DNA from: Porphyromonadaceae bacterium H1
GTDB taxonomy: Bacteria; Bacteroidota; Bacteroidia; Bacteroidales; Paludibacteraceae
Assembly (NCBI GenBank): GCA_001653155.1
Contig: BDEJ01000028.1
Coordinates: forward strand, 1-63,996
Direction: 5' to 3'
DNA length: 63,996 nt
The notes under the pieces are model-generated. The model was given only the letters and a program-made list of their open reading frames with translations, did not search any database and had not been told where the DNA came from. This document shows, in pieces, positions 35,718 through 44,879 of this stretch; the first letter of the stretch is position 1; each line of letters opens with the position of its first letter. The translations under genes and the position numbers were made by a program.

Positions 35718-37661
35718 ATGGGAAATTGCAATGATGGGAATTGTGTTGTTGACAAAAACAAACAGGAAATGGAAACCTCGCAGAAAAGAAGTTACATCCG
35801 GACAGCTATATCCTTTGTGATGCTGATTGCAGGCATTATCTTCTCCGCTTCCGGACTATCGTTCTTTGCTGATAAGTGGATTCAACTTGCTTGGTATATC
35901 ATCGCTTACATTCCGGTAGGCTTACCAGTAATGAAGGAGGCATGGGAAGCCATTCGGCAGAAAGACGTATTCAGCGAATTTACTTTAATGAGCATAGCTA
36001 CCATCGGGGCGTTCTTTATCGGAGAATACCCCGAAGGCGTTGCCGTGATGTTGTTCTATGCCGTAGGCGAACTCTTTCAGGAAGCAGCATTACACCGTGC
36101 CAAACGGAGCATCAGCGCCCTGCTTGATCTCCGTCCGGAAACAGCTACTGTTATCAGGATGGATAAAACAGAAACCGTATCGGCAGCAAGTGTAAATGTG
36201 GGAGATATTGTAGAAGTTAAGGTGGGAGAACGTGTACCACTGGACGGTGTGATGCTGAATGAATCGGCATCGTTCAATACTTCTGCCCTGACAGGCGAGA
36301 GCGTTCCCCGAACCATTCGCAGGAATGAAGAGGTATTTGCCGGAATGATACTTACCGACAGCGTTTCGCGAATAAAGATTACCAAGTCTTTCGGTATGAG
36401 TGCTCTGGCACGCATCCTCGACCTTGTGCAGAATGCTACCGAGAAAAAAGCTTCGGCAGAACAGTTCATCCGAAAGTTTGCACGCATTTATACCCCGATA
36501 GTGGTGGCATTGGCTGCGCTTATCGTGTTGGCACCACTGGTATACTCTGCTATTAATCCGGCGTTCAACTTTGTTCTGTACGATTGGGTATATCGTGGAT
36601 TGGTATTCCTTGTTATATCCTGCCCTTGTGCATTGGTTATCAGCATTCCATTGGGTTATTTTGGTGGTATCGGAGCGGCAAGCCGGAACGGAATACTATT
36701 TAAAGGAAGTAACTATCTGGAAGCTATCACCAAAGTAAATACGGTGGTGATGGACAAGACCGGAACGCTGACACAGGGAGTTTTCAAAGTGCAAAAGATA
36801 ATTCCGGCAAATCATTTGCTCGAAACTGATCTTGTGAACTTGATAGCTTCGATTGAAACGCAAAGCACGCATCCCATAGCGAAAGCCATTGTAGAATATG
36901 CCAAAGAACAGAATATCGAAGTAATTAAGCCGGATGTTGTCAACGAAATCGCAGGCCACGGCTTACAGGCTTCTATCAATGGTAAAGTTGTTCTGGTAGG
37001 CAATCCGAAATTGCTGATAAAGAATAACGTAGAGTTTCCACTGGAATTAGCTACCATACCCGAAACGATTGTCGTATGTGCAATCGATGGTACGTATGCC
37101 GGATATATTCTGGTAGCGGATGCTCCGAAAGAGGATGCAGCCACAGCCGTGAATGCTTTACACGAGTTGGGTATCAAAAATATTGTAATGTTGTCAGGAG
37201 ATAAACAGGCCATCGTTTCACAGCTTGCCACGGAATTGAATATCATGCAGGCGCATGGTGATCTGCTACCCGAAGGAAAAGTGGAATATGTAGAGCAGTT
37301 GAAATCCGATCCGGGTAATAACATTGCCTTTGTGGGTGACGGGATAAACGATGCTCCTGTTCTTGCCATGAGCAATGTAGGCATTGCGATGGGTGGACTG
37401 GGTAGCGACGTTGCCATAGAAACGGCAGATGTCATTATACAGACAGACCAACCGATCCGGATAGCAACGGCTATAACAATAGGTAAAGCTACACGCCGGA
37501 TTGTTATACAAAATATAAGTCTGGCTTTTGGTGTAAAACTAATTGTATTGATTCTGGGTGCAGGAGGTATTGCAACCCTATGGGAAGCGGTATTTGCTGA
37601 TGTTGGAGTATCGTTATTAGCAATATTGAACGCTATTAAGATTTTAAAAATGAAATTTTAA
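35718..37661 (+). CDS. zntA: Heavy-metal P1B-type ATPase (ZntA/CadA-like)
   Basis: A 647-residue P-type ATPase. Key motifs are present: the phosphatase motif LTGES near residue 190, the transmembrane metal-binding CPCAL (ISCPCALVIS), the phosphorylation site MDKTGTLTQG, the HP motif (QSTHPIAKAI) and the hinge GDGINDAPVLA. CPC with a C-terminal asparagine-free end suits the Zn/Cd/Pb group more than the Cu group, but this is inference. The usual N-terminal HMA domain is absent; only a short Cys-containing leader (GNCNDGNCVVDK) is seen. It exports metal from the cytoplasm to the periplasm, where the RND system can carry it out. Last clear gene of the operon starting at 29796. Confidence 0.9.
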   Translation: MGNCNDGNCVVDKNKQEMETSQKRSYIRTAISFVMLIAGIIFSASGLSFFADKWIQLAWYIIAYIPVGLPVMKEAWEAIRQKDVFSEFTLMSIATIGAFFIGEYPEGVAVMLFYAVGELFQEAALHRAKRSISALLDLRPETATVIRMDKTETVSAASVNVGDIVEVKVGERVPLDGVMLNESASFNTSALTGESVPRTIRRNEEVFAGMILTDSVSRIKITKSFGMSALARILDLVQNATEKKASAEQFIRKFARIYTPIVVALAALIVLAPLVYSAINPAFNFVLYDWVYRGLVFLVISCPCALVISIPLGYFGGIGAASRNGILFKGSNYLEAITKVNTVVMDKTGTLTQGVFKVQKIIPANHLLETDLVNLIASIETQSTHPIAKAIVEYAKEQNIEVIKPDVVNEIAGHGLQASINGKVVLVGNPKLLIKNNVEFPLELATIPETIVVCAIDGTYAGYILVADAPKEDAATAVNALHELGIKNIVMLSGDKQAIVSQLATELNIMQAHGDLLPEGKVEYVEQLKSDPGNNIAFVGDGINDAPVLAMSNVGIAMGGLGSDVAIETADVIIQTDQPIRIATAITIGKATRRIVIQNISLAFGVKLIVLILGAGGIATLWEAVFADVGVSLLAILNAIKILKMKF

Positions 37662-37699
37662 TTGTGCCCTGTTGGGGTTTGTACCTAAAATATAGCCTT

Positions 37700-38547
37700 A
37701 TGAATAAACATGTCAATACTATAATCGAAAAAGTGAATGTTTAACTTGAAGCCATTGAGCTGGTAGAAGAACCATCTCTGAGGAAAGCTAAAAAAGCAGT
37801 TCTGTTGCTAAAAGGAATTATGCAACAACTAAAGATGAAACTGAACGATTATAAGTTCAAAAATGATGAGGAAGAAATATGTTTTTTTAAAGAGTACAAA
37901 CCCCAACTTTTCAGTAGATTAATCTATTTTTCGGAGATTTATAAAATAGAAACTAAGCGACCGACCGGAAGTGATACGGCACAGAAAAATTATATTATAA
38001 AGGAATTAGACAGAATAAAAGATTATTTTGATAAAAATTTAGATTTTTACCAGTATTACAGGACAGAGAAAACTCACCTTGATCGTTATTATTTCCTTAG
38101 GGTAGAGCCCGATATTGAGTTGAATGTCGATTGTTTCTACTTTGAAAGAGACAATAATTTTTCTACCAGTTTTGATTACAAGGTTTCTAAAATATTAGCT
38201 AATGAGATGCTCCGCATTTATCTCAATGCTGAATTAAAAAACTTGAAAAGTATCCTGAAAACGAAATGGATAATTCAAAATTTCCCCGTATAAAACGCAC
38301 TTGGACAGGAACTAAAACAGAACTTGTCGAATTGATTTATGCTATATATGCAAAAGGAAGCATTGATTATGGAAATATTGATATTAAAGAATTGATAGAT
38401 TATTTCTGTAATGTTTTTAATACCGATGCCGGAGAGTTTTACCGCATTTATTTGAATATCCGAAACCGGAAAGACAGCCGGACATTATACCTTGATTCAT
38501 TGAGAGATAACCTTATCAAGAAAATGAATGATGACGATAACAGGTAA
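37700..38547 (+). pseudogene. rteC: Broken rteC gene
   Basis: Three pieces together match RteC, the excision regulator of CTnDOT-type elements. From ATG 37700 the frame reads NKHVNTIIEKVNV and then hits a TAA at 37742-37744. The same frame continues with the RteC core (LEAIELVEEPSLRKAKKAV, later HLDRYYFLRVEPDIELNVDC) to 38293. The C-terminal part (WTGTKTELVELIYAIYAKG, YRIYLNIRNRKDSRTLYLDS) is in another frame, 38266-38547. So there is one in-frame stop and one frameshift. Translation could start again at the ATG 37805 or 37820 to give a partial protein. Regulation of this ICE by RteC is therefore probably lost or altered. Confidence 0.8.
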
Positions 38548-38579
38548 AATATCAGGTGGTCAATAGAAAAATAATAGAA

Positions 38580-39011
38580 ATGGCTACTAAACACTTCTCA
38601 TTATCAGGAAATAGCTGCCGCAGCCAAATGGCACATGGCTTTTTGCAATCATTTGACAATAAACTGGATGTCTTTTCAGCAGGAACAAAACCTGCTGAAA
38701 AGGTTAATCCGATGGCGGTAAAGGTTATGGATGAAATGGGTATAGATTTAACCCACCATACCCCTAAAAGTGTAAACCTATATATAGGACAGGAATGGGA
38801 CTATGTTATTACGGTCTGCGGTGGGGCAAACGAAAGCTGCCCGATGTTTACGGGTGAAGTAAGGAACAGGCTGCATATAGGATTTGACGACCCATCAGAA
38901 GCAACCGGAACGCCGGAGTTTATAAACAGTGAATTTCATCGGGTACGGGATGAAATAAAAGCCCGCTTCTATCAGTTCTACATCGACCATATCCAAGGAA
39001 AACAAGAATAA
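38580..39011 (+). CDS. ArsC-like low-molecular-weight phosphatase lacking the catalytic Cys
   Basis: A 143-residue protein of the thioredoxin-coupled arsenate reductase/LMW phosphatase family (ATG at 38580; a GTG at 38556 is also open). The family P-loop is CTGNSCRS, a CX5R motif. Here it reads LSGNSCRSQMAHGF, so the nucleophilic Cys is a Leu while the rest, including Arg, is intact. The downstream Asp (IGFDDPSEATG), the usual acid, and the CGGANESCP segment with a Cys pair are present. As written, it should not reduce arsenate. Either it is a decayed gene, a repurposed binding protein, or a sequence error lies near 38600. It overlaps the start of the next gene by one base and precedes the ACR3 pump. 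Confidence 0.75.
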   Translation: MATKHFSLSGNSCRSQMAHGFLQSFDNKLDVFSAGTKPAEKVNPMAVKVMDEMGIDLTHHTPKSVNLYIGQEWDYVITVCGGANESCPMFTGEVRNRLHIGFDDPSEATGTPEFINSEFHRVRDEIKARFYQFYIDHIQGKQE

Positions 39012-39811
39012 TGCACCAATATATCTCTAAGTTCAATGTTCCAAAGATGGATTGCCCATGCGAGGAAAATTTAATCCGTCTGAAATTAGGCAATAGCCCC
39101 TTAGTGGAGCGTCTCGATTTCGACTTGGCGGAAAGAACCTTAGTTGTCATCCATCACGGGGAAGTGAAGTCGATTCAGGAACAGCTTGAAACATTAAACC
39201 TCGGTGCCAAGCTAACAGCATCTTCTCTCTGCGATGAAGCAAAGTCTGAAACCACCTCCAAAGTTCAGAGACGGGCGTTGTGTTGGGTGCTCGTCATCAA
39301 CTTTCTATGTTTCATCATAGAAGCCACAACAGGCATCATCTCCCAGTCGATGGGCTTGGTCGCAGACAGTTTGGATATGTTGGCAGATGCTTTGGTTTAC
39401 GGCATGAGTCTGATGGCTGTTGGAACAACTATAGCCCGTCAGCAAAAAGTAGCAAAACTCAGTGGCTACCTTCAAATTTCACTGGCTGTATTGGGGCTCA
39501 TCGAAGTTATCAAACGCTTTATGGGCCTCGAAACGCCCCCAGACTTTTTAGTTATGATTGTCATCTCGTTCATTGCACTAATCGCCAATACAGCCTCTCT
39601 ATGGTTGTTGCAGCGCACAAAGAGCAAGGAGGCCCACATACAAGCCAGTGTTATTTTCTCAGCCAACGATGTCATTGTCAATATAGGAGTCATCGTTGCA
39701 GGGCTGTTGGTTGGACTATTGAACAGCAACGCCCCTGATTTGATCATAGGCATCATTGTCTTTCTCATCGTCATTAGAGGCGCGATACGCATACTGAAAC
39801 TCTCAAAGTAA
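39011..39811 (+). CDS. Cation diffusion facilitator with N-terminal metal-binding-like domain
   Basis: A 266-residue membrane protein of the CDF family. The first 80 residues resemble a ferredoxin-like HMA domain (FNVPKMDCPCEENLIRLKL, with CPC). The membrane part has about five to six helices. The first metal site reads ADSLDMLADALVYG (Asp pair in TM2) and the second SANDVIVNIGV in TM5, with Asn-Asp instead of the usual His-x3-Asp, as in one Bacteroidota subgroup. CDF proteins exchange divalent metal for protons. It sits between the ArsC-like gene and acr3, and belongs to the metal/arsenic block. Confidence 0.85.
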   Translation: MHQYISKFNVPKMDCPCEENLIRLKLGNSPLVERLDFDLAERTLVVIHHGEVKSIQEQLETLNLGAKLTASSLCDEAKSETTSKVQRRALCWVLVINFLCFIIEATTGIISQSMGLVADSLDMLADALVYGMSLMAVGTTIARQQKVAKLSGYLQISLAVLGLIEVIKRFMGLETPPDFLVMIVISFIALIANTASLWLLQRTKSKEAHIQASVIFSANDVIVNIGVIVAGLLVGLLNSNAPDLIIGIIVFLIVIRGAIRILKLSK

Positions 39812-39822
39812 AACTATAACAT

Positions 39823-40869
39823 ATGGAAAAAAATCAAGGCATTGGATTGTTTGAGAAATACCTAACAATCTGGGTTACTTTATGTATCATTATAGGAATT
39901 GCAGTAGGACAATGGCTTCCACTAATTCCGCAAACATTAAGCAAATTCGAGTATGCCAATGTGTCTATACCCGTGGCCATTCTAATTTGGTTAATGATTT
40001 ATCCAATGATGCTAAAAGTGGATTTTCAAAGCGTTAAGAATGTTGGCAAGCGTCCGAAAGGGATAATGGTGACTTGCGTTACAAACTGGCTGATAAAGCC
40101 GTTTACCATGTTCGGAATAGCTTATATCTTCTTCTATGTGGTTTTCAAAACCTTTATACCTGCCGGGTTAGCCGAAGAATATTTAGCCGGGGCGGTATTA
40201 TTGGGGGCTGCACCTTGTACGGCGATGGTATTTGTATGGAGTTACTTAACGAAAGGCGATGCCGCTTACACGCTGGTACAGGTTGCGGTAAACGATTTAA
40301 TCATATTAGTAGCATTTGCGCCTATTGTAGCTTTCCTGCTGGGAGTTGGTGGCGTATCTATCCCGTGGGACACTCTGCTGTTATCCGTAGTATTATTTGT
40401 TGTGATACCACTTGCTGCCGGGGTTATTACCCGTATAATGGTTATTCGTCGCAAAGGAGTGGACTATTTCAATAACGTATTTATTAAGAAATTTGATAAT
40501 TATACGGTAGCTGGATTGCTATTAACGCTTATTATCCTGTTTTCCTTTCAAGGAGAAACGATACTGAACAATCCCCTGCATATCTTATTGATTGCAGTTC
40601 CGCTTGTGTTGCAAACGGTTCTGATATTCTTCGTTGCTTACGGTTGGGCGAAATGGTGGAAATTACCCCATGATGTTGCCGCACCTGCCGGAATGATTGG
40701 GGCAAGTAATTTCTTTGAATTGTCAGTTGCTGTGGCTATTTCTCTTTTTGGTTTACAGTCCGGGGCTGCATTAGCTACGGTGGTGGGCGTACTAGTCGAA
40801 GTTCCGGTGATGTTGATGTTAGTAAGGATTGCCAATAACACACGAAGCTGGTTTCCGGCTACAGAATAA
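39823..40869 (+). CDS. arsB: ACR3-type arsenite efflux permease
   Basis: A 348-residue protein with ten predicted membrane helices, the normal size for ACR3/BASS permeases. The signature around the conserved Cys is GAAPCTAMVFVWSYL near residues 126-140, followed by VQVAVNDLIILVAFAP. A second conserved region is PAGMIGASNFFELSVAVAISLFG near residue 290. It extrudes arsenite using the membrane potential. It follows the ArsC-like and CDF genes. Because ArsC lacks its catalytic Cys and arsR is broken, the pump may protect mainly against arsenite. The symbol acr3 is equally used. Confidence 0.9.
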   Translation: MEKNQGIGLFEKYLTIWVTLCIIIGIAVGQWLPLIPQTLSKFEYANVSIPVAILIWLMIYPMMLKVDFQSVKNVGKRPKGIMVTCVTNWLIKPFTMFGIAYIFFYVVFKTFIPAGLAEEYLAGAVLLGAAPCTAMVFVWSYLTKGDAAYTLVQVAVNDLIILVAFAPIVAFLLGVGGVSIPWDTLLLSVVLFVVIPLAAGVITRIMVIRRKGVDYFNNVFIKKFDNYTVAGLLLTLIILFSFQGETILNNPLHILLIAVPLVLQTVLIFFVAYGWAKWWKLPHDVAAPAGMIGASNFFELSVAVAISLFGLQSGAALATVVGVLVEVPVMLMLVRIANNTRSWFPATE

Positions 40870-40910
40870 CAATAGGGCAAAAGTCTTAATCTAACTTTAT
40901 CGTAAAAAGG

Positions 40911-40997
40911 CTTGGTGCTGGAAATGTTTGTTCCTAACGTTTCCGGCATTCTGCCTTTTACAAAAGCCAGAATTAAGATATATCTTTCGGCACCAAG
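40911..40997. other. Three-way-junction-like inverted repeats after acr3
   Basis: An outer stem CTTGGTGC (40911-40918) / GCACCAAG (40990-40997) encloses two hairpins. The first runs 40916-40948 (GGAAA/TTTCC core, extended with G-U pairs). The second is 40949-40972 (TTCTG-C-CTTTT / AAAAG-C-CAGAA). No strong T-run follows. It may be an RNA element or a regulatory site. Confidence 0.5.
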
Positions 40998-41049
40998 ACA
41001 ACCGCAACAATATGAACAATGAAATTGATTTTGAAGTATTTATAAAAAC

Positions 41050-41519
41050 ATGGACTGTACTATCTATGAAAAAGTAAATGTTGATAACTAGAATATTTCA
41101 ATAGAGGTAGTTCTCGATGTCGTAGAGTGTCTGCAACGGTCACTTCAGATGAAATCTCCATCGAAGATTATTTTGAATTTGAGAAGCTTGTTAGCTTCAA
41201 CTTTGTTTCTTTACTACGTAGCATCAATGTGATTTCTAAGCGTATACTCCTTTGTGATGTAGGTATAACTCCATTCATAACAAAGGTATCAAATCTATTT
41301 CTTCCTCCACTAGTATTTCAGCTTGAAGAATATGGATTGCCAAGAATGCTAAGTCGAAAACTTCACAACTCACGAGTAATTGATTTGGAGCGAGTGGATA
41401 TTTCTATCAACGACGTTCTTGATGAGTTCCTAAAGGTATGAATGAATCGAATTATTGAGACTGCACAACTATCAGCGGTGGATCAATTTATCTTATCCTA
41501 TTTTTTTGAGGGGATAACA
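41050..41519 (+). pseudogene. Second rteC N-terminal remnant joined to a helicase C-terminal remnant
   Basis: From ATG 41050 the frame reads DCTIYEKVNVDN, meets TAG at 41089-41091, and continues NISIEVVLDVVECLQRSLQ, like the start of RteC. After this the frame 41127-41441 reads ISKRILLCDVGITPFITKVS, then LFLPPLVFQLEEYGLPRMLS, a C-terminal region known from DEAD/DEAH-type helicases on Bacteroidota elements. One more shift gives NRIIETAQLSAVDQFILSYF just before the next gene. It is a decayed scar. Confidence 0.65.
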
Positions 41520-41526
41520 CCTTTAA

Positions 41527-43530
41527 CTACTCCCTAAGTAAGTTCCTGAGTGTTGGGTCAGCTTTGATACGAGCAGTCTCAGAGTCTACGAGGGATAGCA
41601 CCTCTTGCTTGACTTGGCGATAATTGGCTTCAATAGTCTCACGCAGACTGTCGGAGCCATCTTTGTTTGTGAACTCAGCGATGATGGGAATAGGCTCGTA
41701 GGCTTTGGTTTCGGCTGAGACCTTGGCGACATCCACGACAATCTCTGCGTGAAAGATTTTCTGCTCGATGCGCTCGTCAAAGTTGTCCGAGACCGCTCCG
41801 ACAAACATACCCTGCGTGAGGTTAGAAATCTTGCTGGCAGGGATAAGGCTATCCATCTGAGTAGAGATAGAGGTAGACTTGTCATTCCGGTTGATGGTCA
41901 TTGATTGGCGTTGCTGAAGTACCTTGCCGAAGCGTTCGCTAAGTGTCTTGGCAGTTTCGCCCACGACTTGACCACTGAACACATTGCCCACGGTGTTCTG
42001 GATTACCTTGCTCTCCTTGTCGCCATAGTCACGGGTAAGCTGAGAGAAGTCCTGAAAGCCTAAACACACGGCAACTTTATTACTTCGTGCTGTGGCAATG
42101 AGGTTGTCCAATCCACGGAAGTAGATGGTCGGTAGCTCGTCTATGATGACGGAAGATTTGAGCTGCTTCTTCTTGTTGATAAGTTTGACAATACGGCTGT
42201 TGTATAGCCCGAGAGCTGCCGAGTAGATGTTTTGTCGGTCGGGGTTGTTGCCTACGACCAATACTTTCGGCTGCTTAGGGTTATTGATGTCGAGGGAGAA
42301 GTCATCGCCCGTCATGACCCAATAGAGGGCAGGCGAAATCATACGCGAGAGGGGTATCTTGGCACTGGCTATCTGCCCTTGTAACTGGTCTTGTGCTCCG
42401 CCTTGCCAAGCATCCATAAAGGGCGAGAGGTAGTTAGCTAGTTCATCATAGGCTGTGAGGATAGGGAATATTTGAGCATAGGGGCGGTTAAGGAACTCAA
42501 TAGCGTGGGGAAAGGTGCAGTACTTGCCTCCGTCATAAATCTTCAGATACCAGATGATGGCAGCTAAGAGAATGATGGGCGACTCCACAAAGAAATCTCC
42601 CTGTTTCTGTATCCATGTGCGGTTGAGGTTCAGCATAATGGTGTAGGCAGACTCATAAGCATCGGAGATGTCCGTCATAAAGGCTGGGTTGATGGGGTTA
42701 CAGCGGTGGCTTTTGCGTGGGTCATCAAAGTTGATGACATAGAACTGGGGCTTGACCTCGTAGGCATCAAGATGATGACGCAAATGGTTGTAGGCTATCT
42801 CCGAGAGGTCAGGGAACTTATAGTCGTAGATGTACATCGCAAACCCCTTCTCAATCTGTTGCTTGATGTAGTTGTTCACAATAGCGAAGGACTTACCCGA
42901 ACCAGGTGTACCGAGCACCATTGAGGCACGAAAAGGATTGACGATGTTAATCCAGCCCTTGTTCCATCGCTTTTTGTAGTAGAAGCGTGTGGGCAGATTG
43001 ACCGAGTACTCGTTGGTCATCAGCTGTGTCTCCTGCATAAAGCTCTCGTTTTCGACATTGAAAACATCGTCCATGAGGTTGTTCTTGAGCAGGCGACTCA
43101 TCCACACCCCAGCCATGAGTAGGCAGATATAGCCTACCGAGAGCGTAAAAATGTAGAGAGAGGCTGCTCCTACTTTACCAATGGGTAGAACCAATAGCCA
43201 CCAGTTAAGAAAGAAAAGGACAAAGCCTACAGCGAGGACTGCCCAAATCTTTGGCCAAGTGATTTTCTCCTCCTTAACGCCCTTAGTGCCTAGACAAGAG
43301 AGAGCAAGAAAGACCACGCAAAAGAGCTTCGTCCAAAGGATAGAGGAAAACAAACCTGTCGTTCGCTGAAAGTTCATCAGGATTTTATCCACAATGCCCA
43401 GCGTGAAGCCCCAGGAGTGAAAGGCTTCATAGCAGAACCAATAACAATTGATGAGGAGGAATATCACCGATAGTCCTCGCATAAAATCCATAATCTTACC
43501 GAGTGCTCTCAAATCATCTTCTTGTGCCAT
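41527..43530 (-). CDS. mobC: Type IV coupling protein (MobC/TraG-like, VirD4 family)
   Basis: A 667-residue protein. Residues 1-160 hold four transmembrane segments (LSVIFLLINCYWFCYEAF, IWAVLAVGFVLFFLNWWLL and others). Walker A GTPGSGKSFAIVNNY lies near residue 210 and Walker B (SVIIDELPTIYF) near 455. A conserved TraG/TraD motif region (CLGFQDFSQLTRDYG) follows. It is an inner-membrane ATPase that brings the relaxase-DNA complex to the mating channel. It closes the mob operon mobA-mobB-mobC on the minus strand. The start is clear from the N-terminal membrane topology. Confidence 0.95.
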   Translation of the reverse strand: MAQEDDLRALGKIMDFMRGLSVIFLLINCYWFCYEAFHSWGFTLGIVDKILMNFQRTTGLFSSILWTKLFCVVFLALSCLGTKGVKEEKITWPKIWAVLAVGFVLFFLNWWLLVLPIGKVGAASLYIFTLSVGYICLLMAGVWMSRLLKNNLMDDVFNVENESFMQETQLMTNEYSVNLPTRFYYKKRWNKGWINIVNPFRASMVLGTPGSGKSFAIVNNYIKQQIEKGFAMYIYDYKFPDLSEIAYNHLRHHLDAYEVKPQFYVINFDDPRKSHRCNPINPAFMTDISDAYESAYTIMLNLNRTWIQKQGDFFVESPIILLAAIIWYLKIYDGGKYCTFPHAIEFLNRPYAQIFPILTAYDELANYLSPFMDAWQGGAQDQLQGQIASAKIPLSRMISPALYWVMTGDDFSLDINNPKQPKVLVVGNNPDRQNIYSAALGLYNSRIVKLINKKKQLKSSVIIDELPTIYFRGLDNLIATARSNKVAVCLGFQDFSQLTRDYGDKESKVIQNTVGNVFSGQVVGETAKTLSERFGKVLQQRQSMTINRNDKSTSISTQMDSLIPASKISNLTQGMFVGAVSDNFDERIEQKIFHAEIVVDVAKVSAETKAYEPIPIIAEFTNKDGSDSLRETIEANYRQVKQEVLSLVDSETARIKADPTLRNLLRE

Positions 43531-43592
43531 AGCTGTATTGTCGTTTGAATGTTGTTATCATCGTGTTTGAATACTGTTCTAACATCATAGAC

Positions 43593-44879
43593 TTAGCGTT
43601 TTCTCCGTCTAAGCCTAAGTTTACTTTGTCTGCGGAGCTTGCGTTGCCAAGCAGCCTCCTTCCAATCATCGTTGCCCGTGCTAAGTGGTGCATCGCCTAT
43701 TAGGTCGTCCAAGACCTCGTCAATGAGGTTGTCGCCCTCTTCCTCCTTGGGTGGCATACCAAAGGCAAGAGCCTTGTCTTCTTGCCCTGATACAGAAAGC
43801 TGCCCATAGAGGCTTTCATCTAAAAAGGCGTTCTGTGTGGTGTCTGCAAAATAGGCTTCAAAGCGGTTCGCAGAATAGCCCTTACCCAGACGAGAGCCAT
43901 TGATGGCGATGCCTTCGGTGTCGTCAATGAAAGTGATACCATAGATACGCCCGCTATCGTTCTTGCGAATCAAACAGCGTAGCCCTTGCTCCTCTAAGCG
44001 AGCTAAGAGTTCCCCTTCATTTTGAGGCGAAGTCCGCATCACGCTCAAGACCCTTTGTCGCATACCAGCGATGAAGGGTTTAATGCTTTGTTTGGACTGA
44101 TTCATCTTATGTTGAATCGCAGCGTAACCCACTCCTCGCCCAATCTTGGAGGCGTGTATAGGATTGCCCACTTTGTTGCCTTTCTCATCGGTCGGCACAT
44201 AGATCAAGCCATCATATTGCTTGCCTCGGTAGGTGGTCTTGACCTCCTCGACGGCAAGGTTGTATCGCCTCAGGACGGCATTGAACTCACCCAAGGAGCA
44301 GAAACGGTAGTGGGCTAAGACCTCACGGAGTACTTGGGCGACCTCGCTTCGGATATTACCCGAGGTTTGCCCCTCCTGCACAGATAGTGGCTCAGCTTTC
44401 TGCCCCTTCCTTGGAGTGCTGGAGATTAAGCCATACTTACGTTCCAAGGCATCGGTGATCCGTTTGCTGCGTCTGTTCTCAAACTTGTCGTTAATCTTCC
44501 GCCCTAGGCTATCGACACGGAGTGACACAATGTGTATATGTTCACGAGTAATGTCGTTGTGCTTAAATACGATGTAGGGCTGATTGCCATAACCGAGTGC
44601 TTGCATATACTCCTTAGCAATTTGCGAGAGCTGCTCATCGGATAGCTTTTCGTCTGGGTGTGGATTGAGTGAGCAATGAAAAACCACATTCTTGGTGCGG
44701 CACTTCTTGGGGATCAAAGCCTGCATATCGCTAAGCACGTCCTCCATGGTGTAGCCCCCTTCGGGATTGGTGTACAAGCCCTCAGCCAAGAGAACGCTTG
44801 CTTCCCCTGATACTACCTTTTTGAAGTTATAGCCGAGTGCTCCACCGAGGTTAGCAGTACTGGAAATCTTGGCAATCAT
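43593..44879 (-). CDS. mobB: MOBP-type relaxase (MobB)
   Basis: A 428-residue relaxase/mobilization nuclease. The N-terminus (IAKISSTANLGGALGYNFKK) holds the region of the catalytic tyrosine. The metal-binding histidine motif III reads HNDITREHIHIVSLRVD near residues 106-122. The C-terminal third is acidic and then basic (RRQSKLRLRRRKR). It nicks at oriT and stays bound to the transferred strand. It overlaps the mobA stop (ATGA), so the two are coupled. oriT is expected in the gap upstream of mobA. Confidence 0.95.
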   Translation of the reverse strand: MIAKISSTANLGGALGYNFKKVVSGEASVLLAEGLYTNPEGGYTMEDVLSDMQALIPKKCRTKNVVFHCSLNPHPDEKLSDEQLSQIAKEYMQALGYGNQPYIVFKHNDITREHIHIVSLRVDSLGRKINDKFENRRSKRITDALERKYGLISSTPRKGQKAEPLSVQEGQTSGNIRSEVAQVLREVLAHYRFCSLGEFNAVLRRYNLAVEEVKTTYRGKQYDGLIYVPTDEKGNKVGNPIHASKIGRGVGYAAIQHKMNQSKQSIKPFIAGMRQRVLSVMRTSPQNEGELLARLEEQGLRCLIRKNDSGRIYGITFIDDTEGIAINGSRLGKGYSANRFEAYFADTTQNAFLDESLYGQLSVSGQEDKALAFGMPPKEEEGDNLIDEVLDDLIGDAPLSTGNDDWKEAAWQRKLRRQSKLRLRRRKR

